From positions 1 to 64,000 of the forward strand of contig DASTVZ010000021.1 in the NCBI GenBank assembly GCA_035758845.1: a stretch of 64,000 bases of DNA, read 5' to 3'. The notes under the pieces are model-generated. The model was not told the DNA's origin. It saw nothing but the letters and a program-made list of their open reading frames with translations, and searched no databases. This stretch comes from JALZOC01 sp035758845 (GTDB lineage Bacteria; Acidobacteriota; Vicinamibacteria; Vicinamibacterales; 2-12-FULL-66-21). Below, piece after piece: positions 49,905-58,617 of the stretch; the stretch's first letter is position 1; every line of letters starts with the position of its first letter. The position numbers and the translations under genes were made by a program.

Positions 49905-50135
49905 TCATCCGCCTCCACGGCGCAGACGCATCGCTTCAACCAGTCCACGCAGCGCCTGCGCTGCGACAGCATGCGCGAGCGCGAGTCGTCCGAGCTCCTC
50001 GAGATCGTCGGTGGCGATGTCAGAGTCCGGCTCAATGTCCATCACCTTCGACTGGATCCCCTCCAGCGCCCGCGCGGTCTCCAGCGTCCCGAGAAGCGAC
50101 GCCTGCAAGGCTCGGATTTCGTTGCTGGCCGTCAT
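49905..50135 (-). CDS. Small helical hypothetical protein
   Basis: 76 residues from the ATG at 50135 (a GTG lies six bases upstream). Predicted all-helical and cytoplasmic: EIRALQASLLGTLETARALE, DDLEELGRLALAHAVAAQAL, ending RLRRGGG. No motif I recognise. It is isolated, divergent from the PEGA protein, and follows the tRNA convergently. Amphipathic helix pattern and bias argue for a real gene, with moderate certainty. Confidence 0.55.
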   Translation of the reverse strand: MTASNEIRALQASLLGTLETARALEGIQSKVMDIEPDSDIATDDLEELGRLALAHAVAAQALRGLVEAMRLRRGGG

Positions 50136-50311
50136 GATCACTCAATTTACCGCAATTACAGGAGTGCAATCCGGCGTTACATTTTCGTGCACATTGACAG
50201 AACTCGTCGTTTGACGACAGCAAACGTGTGCTGTTTGCCGCCCGATTCGAGCCGGGACGCCGCACACATTGCTGTGGAGCGGAGGTTGCACGCCCGTGGT
50301 CTGTTCCGAAA

Positions 50312-53020
50312 ATGTCAGAGCCATCGACTGCGACTGCTGCCTCGTTGTCCGCCTCGGGATACGAAGACGGTCTCGGTCGTCGCTCGCTCGAGATCGACCG
50401 TGAATCCGGAGCGATGCTCGAGCGGCTGCACCTGCGGCCGGAACTCGGGGCGTTTGAAGCGTTCCTTCGTGAACGAGTCGCCTTCACGACCTCGTTTGAC
50501 GACGATCGATTTGCCAAAGTCAAAGGGATCGAGCGCGATCCGCGCAGTGGACTGACCATAATTTCACAGTTCGTCGCTGGCACCCGGTTATCGGATTTGT
50601 TGGAGGCGGCAACCGGGCTTCCGGCGGACGAAGCGACCTGCCCGAGCGTCGATGCGGCGCTCGGATTCCTGCTGGAAATCCTCCCCGCCCTGGGCTCGCT
50701 GCATGAACACGGTGGCCACGCCCACGGCACGCTCGCGACCGGCCGTGTCGTCCTCACGCCCGCCAGTCAGGTCGTCGTGCTTGACTGGCTGTATGGCCCG
50801 ACCATCCAGCGTCTACAGTTCAACAAACGACGGCTGTGGTCTGAGTTCGGAGTCGCGGCTCCTCTTGCCGCGGGACCGCTGAAGCTGGACATCCCGGGCG
50901 ATGTCTCGCAGGCATCGCTGATGGCGATGATGATCGTGCTCTGTAGACCGCTTCGCGAAAACGAATATCCCGACGCACTCGGCACCCTGGTCAGTGAAGT
51001 GATCGAGATCGCACAGATTCGAGGGAGCAGCGCCTTCGGAGCGGCACTCCAGGCGTTTCTCGAACGAACGCTGCCTCTCGCCAGTCGAACGCCGCACGCA
51101 AACGCGGCCGAAGCAGCAGCCGAAGTCCGGCACATCGCGCGTGAAATCGGTGTTAGTCGCTGTCGAACAGCATTGACGGCATTCGTCGACGACATGAATC
51201 GTGTGCTTGCGGAGGAACGCGCGCAGGCAGAACGTGAGTCCCAGGAGTCGGACCTTCTCGGGATTGACGCCGCGGTTGATGAACTGACGGCCGCGATGAT
51301 TCCCGATCTCTCGAGCCCGCAAGAAGACTACGGTATCGCGGATTCCTCCAATGCGATCGAGTCTGCGCTCGAGTCTGCTCCTGTGTCCTTCGATGAATTC
51401 GATCCATCGATTGGCGCGGACCTGTTCGAAGATCCACCCACGGTTGCGGCGGAAACAGATCGCGACCCGGTGCCGGAGCTCTCGCCGTCGTTCGAATACG
51501 CTCAACCAGTCGAGATCGAGTCGGCATCGGCGGCTCTCACCCCGGTTGTTGTCGAGAGAATCGTTCCTCCTGAACCATCTCATCGCGCGGAACCCGAGCC
51601 GATCTGGCCCCCCGTCGCCATCGAACCAGAGCCTGTGGTCGTGCCGATGCCTGTCCCGGCTGCGCCGCCATCGTTGCCGGCGCCGCAGCCGCTGCTCGAG
51701 ACGGCCAAACCCGAGGCGGCAAGTACCCCAACCACTCACGTCGAGGCCGCCGTGCCCGTGGTGCGGGAACCTGTGCCGGCCAGTGTTGCGCCGGCCGCCG
51801 CGGCACCAGCGCCAGTGCCAACACCACCACCTGCGCCGGCGCCTCAGCCCGCCGCCGAGCAGACGAAGGCACAATCAAAGCGGAAGAAGCGGAGCAAAGG
51901 TCGTCGCGACAAGCTACGCTCGAATGCGGCGCCGCCCCCGCCGAAGCCGGCACCCGCGCCACCCGCACCGCCGCCCGCTCCGCCGGTCGCGATCCCGATG
52001 CCGACGTTCAATCCGCTGCCTGATCCGTTCAGGAACGCGCCGGCAGCTATCCCTGTCGCCCGGCAACAACCGGTGCCACCGAGCCCGCCTGCCCCGCTCC
52101 GATTGAAGTCCGATGCACCGGCGAATGCGCCAATACGCTTGAAGTCCGATTCAGCGTCAACCTTTAATCCCGCGCCTCCGCGAATGGAGCGGCGCGAGTC
52201 ACCCACCTTTGGCGTGCCTTCGTTCGGGTACGGGCAATCCGAAGCACCGAGCAACTTCCCGTGGCGCCTTGCTGCGGTCGCGATTGTTGGCGTCATCGCG
52301 CTCATTGGCGTTGGCCGCTACTATCTTGCGAACCAGAAGGAACCGACCGAAGCCGTCGAAACTGCACCCGCCAAGGAACCGGCCGCGCCGGAAAAAGTCG
52401 ACGCCGGCAAACCAGGTACGGTGGCGATCACGACGCAGCCCGCTGGAGCGCACGTGTTCCTGGATGGAAAACCGGTGGGCGACTCTCCGGTCACGTTACA
52501 AAACGTGCCCGCTGGCAAGCACACGTTGACGTTTGTGACCTCCAGTGGAACCGTCAAGAAGCCAATCCGCGTTGAAGCGGGCAAGGGTTTGTCGCTCGAA
52601 GTGCCGATCTATTCAGGCTGGCTCGCGGTGTTCTCACCGGTGACGCTCGATATCGCGGAGAACGGCAAATCGATTGGGACGACCGAACAAGGGCGTCTCA
52701 TGCTCTCACCGGGCCGCCATACGCTGACGTTCAGCAACCGGGATATGGGCTACAAAACAACACAGGCGGTCGACGTGGAACCGGGTGAAGAGTCGTCGGT
52801 CACGATACCCGCAACCGGTGAACTGAACGCGAATGCAACGCCATGGGCGGAAGTGTGGATGAACGGCAAGAAGGTGGGTGAAACGCCGGTCGCGGCTCTT
52901 CGTGTTCCGCTCGGGACGCACGAAGTCGTCTTCAAGAATCCGACGTTCCCCGACCGTCAGGTCACCGTGACGGTGAGAGCGACGGCGCCCGCTATCGCCT
53001 TCGTGGATTTTACGAAGTAA
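50312..53020 (+). CDS. Membrane protein with degenerate kinase domain and C-terminal PEGA repeats
   Basis: 902 residues. Residues about 35-290 resemble a protein-kinase fold: LGSLHEHGGHAHGTLATGRV occupies the place of the catalytic loop but with HGT for HRD, and VVVLDWLYGP replaces DFG, so it is probably a pseudokinase. A long acidic, then Pro/Ala-rich segment (about 300-640, with a Lys/Arg patch KAQSKRKKRSKGRRDK) leads to one membrane helix (about 651-672) and three PEGA-like units (GTVAITTQPAGAHVFLDGKP, GWLAVFSPVTLDIAENGKSI, AEVWMNGKKVGETP). PEGA faces outward. ATG 50312 chosen over upstream starts by conservation. No linked kinase or phosphatase. Confidence 0.8.
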   Translation: MSEPSTATAASLSASGYEDGLGRRSLEIDRESGAMLERLHLRPELGAFEAFLRERVAFTTSFDDDRFAKVKGIERDPRSGLTIISQFVAGTRLSDLLEAATGLPADEATCPSVDAALGFLLEILPALGSLHEHGGHAHGTLATGRVVLTPASQVVVLDWLYGPTIQRLQFNKRRLWSEFGVAAPLAAGPLKLDIPGDVSQASLMAMMIVLCRPLRENEYPDALGTLVSEVIEIAQIRGSSAFGAALQAFLERTLPLASRTPHANAAEAAAEVRHIAREIGVSRCRTALTAFVDDMNRVLAEERAQAERESQESDLLGIDAAVDELTAAMIPDLSSPQEDYGIADSSNAIESALESAPVSFDEFDPSIGADLFEDPPTVAAETDRDPVPELSPSFEYAQPVEIESASAALTPVVVERIVPPEPSHRAEPEPIWPPVAIEPEPVVVPMPVPAAPPSLPAPQPLLETAKPEAASTPTTHVEAAVPVVREPVPASVAPAAAAPAPVPTPPPAPAPQPAAEQTKAQSKRKKRSKGRRDKLRSNAAPPPPKPAPAPPAPPPAPPVAIPMPTFNPLPDPFRNAPAAIPVARQQPVPPSPPAPLRLKSDAPANAPIRLKSDSASTFNPAPPRMERRESPTFGVPSFGYGQSEAPSNFPWRLAAVAIVGVIALIGVGRYYLANQKEPTEAVETAPAKEPAAPEKVDAGKPGTVAITTQPAGAHVFLDGKPVGDSPVTLQNVPAGKHTLTFVTSSGTVKKPIRVEAGKGLSLEVPIYSGWLAVFSPVTLDIAENGKSIGTTEQGRLMLSPGRHTLTFSNRDMGYKTTQAVDVEPGEESSVTIPATGELNANATPWAEVWMNGKKVGETPVAALRVPLGTHEVVFKNPTFPDRQVTVTVRATAPAIAFVDFTK

Positions 53021-53323
53021 AGCTTCCCGCTGCCGGCTTCCAGCTTAGTTCGATTTCCACTGCACGAGAGCGCCGGATCCCGGATCCCGGAACAACGGAT
53101 CCCGACGTTCATTCGATCGCGAGGCGAATGCCAACCTTCGGTTGTGAAACCCCATTTCGAAAGCGTAATTCCCCGTGCAACTTCGACGCCGCTATCGGCC
53201 GATCAAATCCTCGAACAAATCAACGGCTTCCGATTCTGCGCAGGTTTTCATGTAGGTCAAGAGCCCGTGCACATGGCATTGCCCTTGCCACTCGGCGGCC
53301 ATCGGTGTTCTGAAAGGTGACTT
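53021..53323. other. Gene-poor interval with a small GGATCCC repeat
   Basis: About 300 bases between the PEGA protein and the small Cys-rich gene. CGGATCCCGGATCCCGG occurs near 53078-53095. A 36-codon minus-strand frame beginning at 53302 (MAAEWQGQCHVHGLLTYMK) looks protein-like but has no support. No promoter pair stands out. Confidence 0.4.
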
Positions 53324-53485
53324 ATGTGGAGCTGGATCTATTGTTACGTGACCGGGCACGACTACACCGTCTCGTGCGATAGCGGCGCGATGTTTCTGCG
53401 CTGCATCGTCTGCGGCCGGCGTTCGCAGGGGTGGATCGTGCATGCGAACGCGGATCACGCGCACTCGCATTCGACCAGAGTGTAG
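53324..53485 (+). CDS. Small Cys/His-rich protein (53 aa)
   Basis: Reads MWSWIYCYVTGHDYTVSCDS then GAMFLRCIVCGRRSQGW and a His-rich end (HANADHAHSHS). The CxxC with an upstream Cys and the GHDY...C...LRC..CG..S.GW pattern suggests a small zinc-ribbon-like protein of a kind I associate with Acidobacteriota hypotheticals; the exact family is not certain. An AAAGGTG ribosome site lies six bases before the ATG. Too short for most gene calls. Function unknown; regulatory or metal-binding. Confidence 0.6.
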   Translation: MWSWIYCYVTGHDYTVSCDSGAMFLRCIVCGRRSQGWIVHANADHAHSHSTRV

Positions 53486-53625
53486 GACGGCGGCCCGTGA
53501 CTCCGTGGCCGGGCCAACGGTTCATTCCGTTCCCTCTCAGTCGGATCTCCCTCGCGAGTTGACACGTCGCCGAGCGGCTGACGAGAATATTCAGATGGCC
53601 GTTCCCTGTCAGGCGTAGCCGCGGA

Positions 53626-55314
53626 GTGAGCGGACCTTCGGCGATCGCACGGGCTCTCAACACGCTGGCGGACCTCGCCGACGTGCGGGGCGAGGCATCC
53701 GAGGCCGCCGACTGCCGTCAGGCTGCGTCCTTCATCGCGACTCTCACCCCCGCCGCAACCACCTCCCTCCTTCAGCGCGCCCGTCAGGATCGGTTGCACG
53801 ACGACTCAGCTATCCCTCGTCGGATCCATCGCCGGATGCGCGAACTTGCGGTGGTTGGCGAGGAGCCACTCCTCGCTGCGACTCATGGAACGCTACCAGG
53901 TCTTTACAAGTCGCTCCTCGGTCTGTCTGTTGTCGACAGCAACGAGGCGGCGCTGCTCGTAAGAGGTCTAGGAATACTCACGCTGGGAGACCTGCAGCAC
54001 GCTCTCGAGATGGGACGCATCCTGCAGACGTTCGATGAGAGTCTCGATGCACGTCTTCGTCAGGCCGCTCCCGCGATCGGCAATGACACGGGGATGGTGC
54101 CGCTCGGGCGGGCTCGCGATCTGCTCGAGTCGCTCTCGGCGGCAATCACCGCAGCGTCGCCGGGGCTCGAGGCACTGACGCCATCGGGCGACGTGCGACG
54201 GTACGAATCGCTCGTATCGGAATTGATTCTTGTCGCCCGTTCGCTCGATCCGCGGAGGGCCACCGAACAATTGTGCGCGGCCCGCGGCGTCGACGCGGTG
54301 CTTCACTGTAGTCCAAAACGAGTCGTGGTCACGACGCAAGGCTCCGAAGTCGACATCCGCGTCACAGCCATCGACGAATACGGCACGGTGCTCTTCTCGA
54401 CGACCGGATCACGCGCCCATCTTCAGGCGATGCGCGCGCGCGGTGGACATCTACAGCTCGCCGCGCGCGAAGAGGATCTCTATTCGCTTGCCGGTCTGCC
54501 CTACATTCCACCTGAGATCCGTCAGGGAACTGGTGAACTGGAAGCCGCAGCCGCGGGTACGCTTCCCCGCCTCGTCTCCACGGATCAGATCCGAGGAGAC
54601 CTGCACATGCACACCATTTACAGCGACGGCGCCGATACGCTGGATGCCATGGTCGCGGCGTGTTGCTCGCTCGGGTATGAGTACATCGCGATTACCGATC
54701 ACTCGGAACGCGCACGGTCGGCGCGCACTGTGTCGCGGCGGGACCTCTCGCGTCAGCGCGCGGAGATCGAGACCGCGCGGGAACGCTATCCGCAGATCAC
54801 CATCCTTCACGGCATCGAAGTCGACATCATGGTCGACGGCGGCCTCGACTTTCCTGACCGCGTTCTCGAGTCCCTTGATATCGTCCTCGCCTCGTTGCAC
54901 GAGTCCGAGCGTCACGACGGCAAGACGCTGACCAAGCGGTGCCTCAAGGCAATCTGGCATCCACTGGTCAACATCATTTCCCATCCGGCGAATCGGCTCG
55001 TCGGACGCCGCGCCGGATATCCGCTGGATTACGATGCGGTCTTTGCCGCGGCGGCGGAAACCGGAACGGCGCTTGAAGTGGACGGTGCGCCGGCACATCT
55101 CGATCTCGAAGGGGAACGCGCACGCGAGGCGATCGCGGCCGGGGTCACCCTGACGATCGACAGCGACTGCCACCGGGCGCGGTGGCTCGAGCGTCAGATG
55201 AACATGGGGGTTGGGACAGCGCGCCGCGGCTGGGTTGAGCCGCGGCATGTGCTGAATACGAGATCGATAAAGGATGTGCGCGCGTTCATCGCCGCCAAGC
55301 GACGTGGCCGTTAG
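53626..55314 (+). CDS. PolX-like protein with degenerate polymerase and intact PHP domain
   Basis: 562 residues, laid out like bacterial PolX: N-terminal helix-hairpin-helix region (about 1-140), pol-beta-like palm (about 165-315), PHP domain (about 323-560). In the palm, the place of GSFRRxxET..DID reads TPSGDVRRYESLVSELILVA, so the metal-binding aspartates are lost. The PHP metal site is intact: RGDLHMHTIYSDG, AITDHSE, HGIEVDI, LASLHES, IISHPANR, IDSDCHRARW. Predicted to be a PHP phosphoesterase or nuclease, not a polymerase. Start GTG at 53626 overlaps its own GGAG. Its stop abuts the convergent BON gene. Confidence 0.85.
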   Translation: MSGPSAIARALNTLADLADVRGEASEAADCRQAASFIATLTPAATTSLLQRARQDRLHDDSAIPRRIHRRMRELAVVGEEPLLAATHGTLPGLYKSLLGLSVVDSNEAALLVRGLGILTLGDLQHALEMGRILQTFDESLDARLRQAAPAIGNDTGMVPLGRARDLLESLSAAITAASPGLEALTPSGDVRRYESLVSELILVARSLDPRRATEQLCAARGVDAVLHCSPKRVVVTTQGSEVDIRVTAIDEYGTVLFSTTGSRAHLQAMRARGGHLQLAAREEDLYSLAGLPYIPPEIRQGTGELEAAAAGTLPRLVSTDQIRGDLHMHTIYSDGADTLDAMVAACCSLGYEYIAITDHSERARSARTVSRRDLSRQRAEIETARERYPQITILHGIEVDIMVDGGLDFPDRVLESLDIVLASLHESERHDGKTLTKRCLKAIWHPLVNIISHPANRLVGRRAGYPLDYDAVFAAAAETGTALEVDGAPAHLDLEGERAREAIAAGVTLTIDSDCHRARWLERQMNMGVGTARRGWVEPRHVLNTRSIKDVRAFIAAKRRGR

Positions 55315-55950
55315 TTACTTCTTCGCACTGTTCACCGTCAGCTTGTCGACCACCTGACTCACCCCTTCGATTGACCGCGCATCAGCGATCGCCTTCTGAC
55401 GCGTGGCGTCGGTCGCGACCGTGCCAGTCAATGTCACGACGCCACCCTTGGTCGTGACGTCGATGTTCATGCCCTTCACATCGCGATCGAGAAAGTACAT
55501 CGCCTGCACTTTTGTCGTGATCCACGTATCAGAGACTTCCTTGCCCACCCGATCGGCCACAGACCTGGCGTGAGCCTTCACCTGCTCGGCATTCGTCGAT
55601 TCCGAACTCTTTTCAGGAGTATTCGAGGGCAACGGCTTTTCGGCCGGTGCGAGCGACAGTTTGTCGACGACCTGTTTTACGCCGTCGGTGGTTTTTGCCT
55701 TCGCGACAGCCTGATTCCGTTGCGCACTACTTTGAACCGTTCCGGTCAACGTCACCACGCCGGACATTGTCTCCACCTTGATGTTGCGTCCCTTGATGTC
55801 CGGATCCATGAAGAACTTGGCGTACACCTGGGTTGTAACCCACGCGTCGTTCACCACCGTGCCTGTATCGCGAGTGGACTGACTGAACGCGTCGGCGGGC
55901 GAGGCCAGCACAGCGGCAACTAGTGTAAGTGCGCGGATGAGCTTGGGCAT
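55315..55950 (-). CDS. Periplasmic protein with two BON domains
   Basis: 211 residues from the ATG at 55950 (GGAGG nine bases upstream). Signal peptide (about 1-23, ADAFSQ). Two BON modules (about 30-105 and 135-210) share DAWVTTQVYAKFFMDPDIKG / DTWITTKVQAMYFLDRDVKG and GGVVTLTGTV. Related to OsmY-type proteins that bind phospholipid or support the envelope under stress. It converges on the PolX-like gene with no spacer and is divergent from lolA. Confidence 0.92.
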   Translation of the reverse strand: MPKLIRALTLVAAVLASPADAFSQSTRDTGTVVNDAWVTTQVYAKFFMDPDIKGRNIKVETMSGVVTLTGTVQSSAQRNQAVAKAKTTDGVKQVVDKLSLAPAEKPLPSNTPEKSSESTNAEQVKAHARSVADRVGKEVSDTWITTKVQAMYFLDRDVKGMNIDVTTKGGVVTLTGTVATDATRQKAIADARSIEGVSQVVDKLTVNSAKK

Positions 55951-56062
55951 CCGAGAGTCCCTCCGATAGCCACAGTGTAGCGCAGCCATTTTGTGCAATT
56001 TCTCCGACGGACTCCGAACCCCGCGATCTGGTAAACGGCCGTGCGCCGCGGTGCTACCATGG

Positions 56063-56746
56063 ATGAGCATTCTCAAATCTCTCATGCGTATTGCTCTCCT
56101 CGTTCAGACCGTCGGTTTCAGCCTGTTGTTGACTGGGCAGGCACAAACACCTCCGCCGGCCCAGGACGTCGCTGCAGCCCTGCAGAAGAAATACGATGCG
56201 GTCCGGGATTTCACCGCAGACTTTGTGCACGAATCTGAAGGAGGCCTGCTGGGAAAGAAACAGGTCGAACGCGGCCTCGTGCAGGTGAAGAAGCCGGGAA
56301 AGATGCGCTGGGACTACAAGTCTCCAGAGCAAAAGCTGTTTTTGTCGGACGGCCGCCGAATCTATCTGCACGTGCCAGCCGACAATCAGGTCATTATCAG
56401 TCCCGTCCCCGAACAGGATCAGGCAACGACGGCCGTCCTGTTCCTGGTCGGCAAGGGGAACCTGACGCGCGATTTCACGGTGAGCTACGTCGATGGCGGG
56501 GGGCCCGACACCTATGCTCTGCGCCTCCAGCCGAAGCTCCCCGAACGGGATTACGATTGGCTGCAACTGGTCGTCGATCGGCAGACATTGCAGATCCGAT
56601 CGCTGACCGCGGCGGACAGTCAGGGCGGGCGGTCGACGTTCCAGTTCTCGAATTTCAAGGAAAACAGCGGTTTGTCCGATAAGACGTTCACGTTCAAGAT
56701 CCCGCGTGGAGCAGAAGTCACCAACAATGGCGCACCATCGCGTTGA
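56063..56746 (+). CDS. lolA: Outer-membrane lipoprotein carrier protein LolA
   Basis: About 227 residues. Signal peptide (about 1-27, ending GQAQ). LQKKYDAVRDFTADFVHESE, GLVQVKKPGKMRWDYKSPEQ, LFLSDGRRIYLHVPADNQVI and LVVDRQTLQIRSLTAADSQG are LolA features (the GxMRWxY core). It ferries lipoproteins to the outer membrane. The ATG at 56063 or 56084 are both possible; 56063 gives a normal signal peptide. The 3' end overlaps the following lipoprotein secretin by 20 bases, so the two are coupled. Confidence 0.88.
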   Translation: MSILKSLMRIALLVQTVGFSLLLTGQAQTPPPAQDVAAALQKKYDAVRDFTADFVHESEGGLLGKKQVERGLVQVKKPGKMRWDYKSPEQKLFLSDGRRIYLHVPADNQVIISPVPEQDQATTAVLFLVGKGNLTRDFTVSYVDGGGPDTYALRLQPKLPERDYDWLQLVVDRQTLQIRSLTAADSQGGRSTFQFSNFKENSGLSDKTFTFKIPRGAEVTNNGAPSR

Positions 56747-58589
56747 GGCGGTCCGTCTCCGAACGGCTGTCGTCTGCCTTGTGTCGGCGCTGCTGGCCGG
56801 CTGCGCGACCACCTCGTCATATACCCTCGGACAGCGCGCCGAGCGTGAACAAGATTACGACCGTGCGGTGGTCGAGTACACGAAGGCGGTTCGAGCGAAG
56901 CCTAACGACCGCAACGCGCACCTTGCGCTCGACCGCGCACGCCTGCGTGCGGGCCAAGAGCATTTTTTTCGCGGACGACGGCTTGCTGCGACGGAGCGGT
57001 ACGAGGATGCGTTGATCGAGTTACAGGTTGCGTCGGAGCTCAACCCGACTTCGGGCGAGGTCGACGCGGCACTGCGAGACGTGCGAGCGAAGGTGCGGGC
57101 CAAGCTGGCGGTGTCGCGAGAAGGAAAAACCGAGCTCCAGTCTCTCATCGAGCGGACACGCACGCTCGCCCCGCCCGGACTCGATCTCCCCACCGACGTC
57201 AAGCTGCCAGACTCACTCTTGTTTACCAGTGCAAGCAGCCGAATGGTATTCATGGCGCTTGCCCGCTTCGCCAATCTCAGCGTCGTCTTCGATCCGGCGT
57301 TTCGGGATCAGCCGATTACAGTCGATCTGAGAAAGAACTCGCTGGAAGATGCGCTGGCGTCGTTGACCGCGAGTACCCACACGTTCTATCGAGTCACCGC
57401 TCAGCGCACGATTACGATCGTGCCAGACACCCCAGCCAAACGACGCGAGTACGAAGAGTCGGTCGTCCGGACGTTTTATTTGAGCAACGCGGACGTCAAG
57501 GAAGTGATCGATCTGCTGCGTGTGGTCGTCGACGTGCGCCAGATTTCTCCAATCACGGCGACCAATGCGATCTCCTTGAAGGACACGCCGGAGCGGATTG
57601 CAGCAGCGGGACAACTGATCAGCGCAATCGACAAGGCGCGGCCCGAGGTGGTCATCGACGTCGAGCTGCTCGAGGTGAATCGAAACAAGCTGTCTGAGTA
57701 CGGGATGCAGTTTGTGAGCGTGGGTTCTGCCGGAGTCAATGGGTCAGTCCAGCTTCCGGCAGATTTGACACTGCAAACGCTCACCAACTTGACGCAGGCG
57801 GATGTGTTGCTGGCAGGATTTCCCGCGCTCGCCTATCGACTGCTCAAGACCGATCTCAGCACTCGCGTACTGGCGAATCCACACATCCGCACGTCCGACG
57901 GCCTCTCGGGGCAGGCGCGGTTCGGCGAGCGCGTGCCCGTGCCGACCACCGTGTTCGCGCCGATCGCTGCCGGGGGAGTCAACCAGCAGCCGATCACCTC
58001 GTTCGCCTACGAGAACATCGGCGTGAACATCGACATCACGCCCAGAACACATCACGACGACGATCTCACGTTAGCGCTCAAAGTGTCGGTGACGAGTCAG
58101 ACCGGCACTGGTTTCGGGGGGCTGCCAACCTTCGGCAATCGTGAAGTCAACACGACGATTCGACTGAAGGACGGCGAGACGAACATCCTCGCCGGGCTGA
58201 TCCGTGATGACGAACGCACCGAACTGTCAGGGACGCCGGGTTTGAGCGATCTTCCGCTCATCGGGCGTCTGTTCGCTGTTCACCACAAGGAAGCCGCCCA
58301 GACCGACATCATCCTCACCCTAACGCCGCACATCGTTCGGGTGCTCGACCTGACCGAGAACGACCTTCGCCCGTTCAGACTCAGTCGGGACTCGGGCAGC
58401 AGCGGCGCCGCGGAGTTGCCGACCATCCAGCTACCACCGCGCGATCGCGACGAACCACTCGCGCCTTCGCCAACCGCTCAACCGTCGCTTCCGACTCCAC
58501 AGCCGCTGTTTGGATTGCCCGGGACGATCTCGCCGCTACCGGGAACGACTACGACGCCTAAGAAGCCCGGCGGCGGATCGAATCCATGA
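56727..58589 (+). CDS. TPR-containing secretin lipoprotein (GspD-like)
   Basis: 620 residues. Lipobox ALLAGC (Cys26), TPR units (about 30-120, SYTLGQRAEREQDYDRAVVE, AATERYEDALIELQVASE), then N0/STN (MVFMALARFANLSVVFDPAF, NSLEDALASLTAST), N1 (VRTFYLSNADVKEVIDLLRV) and a secretin domain (EVVIDVELLEVNRNKLSEYG, then DGETNILAGLIRDDERT, PLIGRLFAVHHKEAAQTDII). A Pro-rich tail ends it. It resembles GspD or a pilus-type secretin but is itself a lipoprotein. It follows lolA, which may localise it. No other T2SS genes nearby. Confidence 0.88.
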   Translation: MAHHRVEAVRLRTAVVCLVSALLAGCATTSSYTLGQRAEREQDYDRAVVEYTKAVRAKPNDRNAHLALDRARLRAGQEHFFRGRRLAATERYEDALIELQVASELNPTSGEVDAALRDVRAKVRAKLAVSREGKTELQSLIERTRTLAPPGLDLPTDVKLPDSLLFTSASSRMVFMALARFANLSVVFDPAFRDQPITVDLRKNSLEDALASLTASTHTFYRVTAQRTITIVPDTPAKRREYEESVVRTFYLSNADVKEVIDLLRVVVDVRQISPITATNAISLKDTPERIAAAGQLISAIDKARPEVVIDVELLEVNRNKLSEYGMQFVSVGSAGVNGSVQLPADLTLQTLTNLTQADVLLAGFPALAYRLLKTDLSTRVLANPHIRTSDGLSGQARFGERVPVPTTVFAPIAAGGVNQQPITSFAYENIGVNIDITPRTHHDDDLTLALKVSVTSQTGTGFGGLPTFGNREVNTTIRLKDGETNILAGLIRDDERTELSGTPGLSDLPLIGRLFAVHHKEAAQTDIILTLTPHIVRVLDLTENDLRPFRLSRDSGSSGAAELPTIQLPPRDRDEPLAPSPTAQPSLPTPQPLFGLPGTISPLPGTTTTPKKPGGGSNP

Positions 58590-58608
58590 CTTCCGGCTAA
58601 GCCGGAAG
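58590..58608. terminator. Hairpin between convergent secretin and murA genes
   Basis: CTTCCGGC (58590-58597), loop TAA, GCCGGAAG (58601-58608): a perfect 8-bp stem in the 28-base gap of two convergent genes. It has an AAAA run after it on the plus strand and no long T-run on either strand, so it is a plausible bidirectional but not classical terminator. Confidence 0.6.
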
Positions 58609-58617
58609 CGACAAAAG

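Noticed and set aside
53192..53302. A 36-codon minus-strand frame (MAAEWQGQCHVH)
   Set aside because: Plausible composition but no support from context or family; partly opposite the leader of the small Cys-rich gene.
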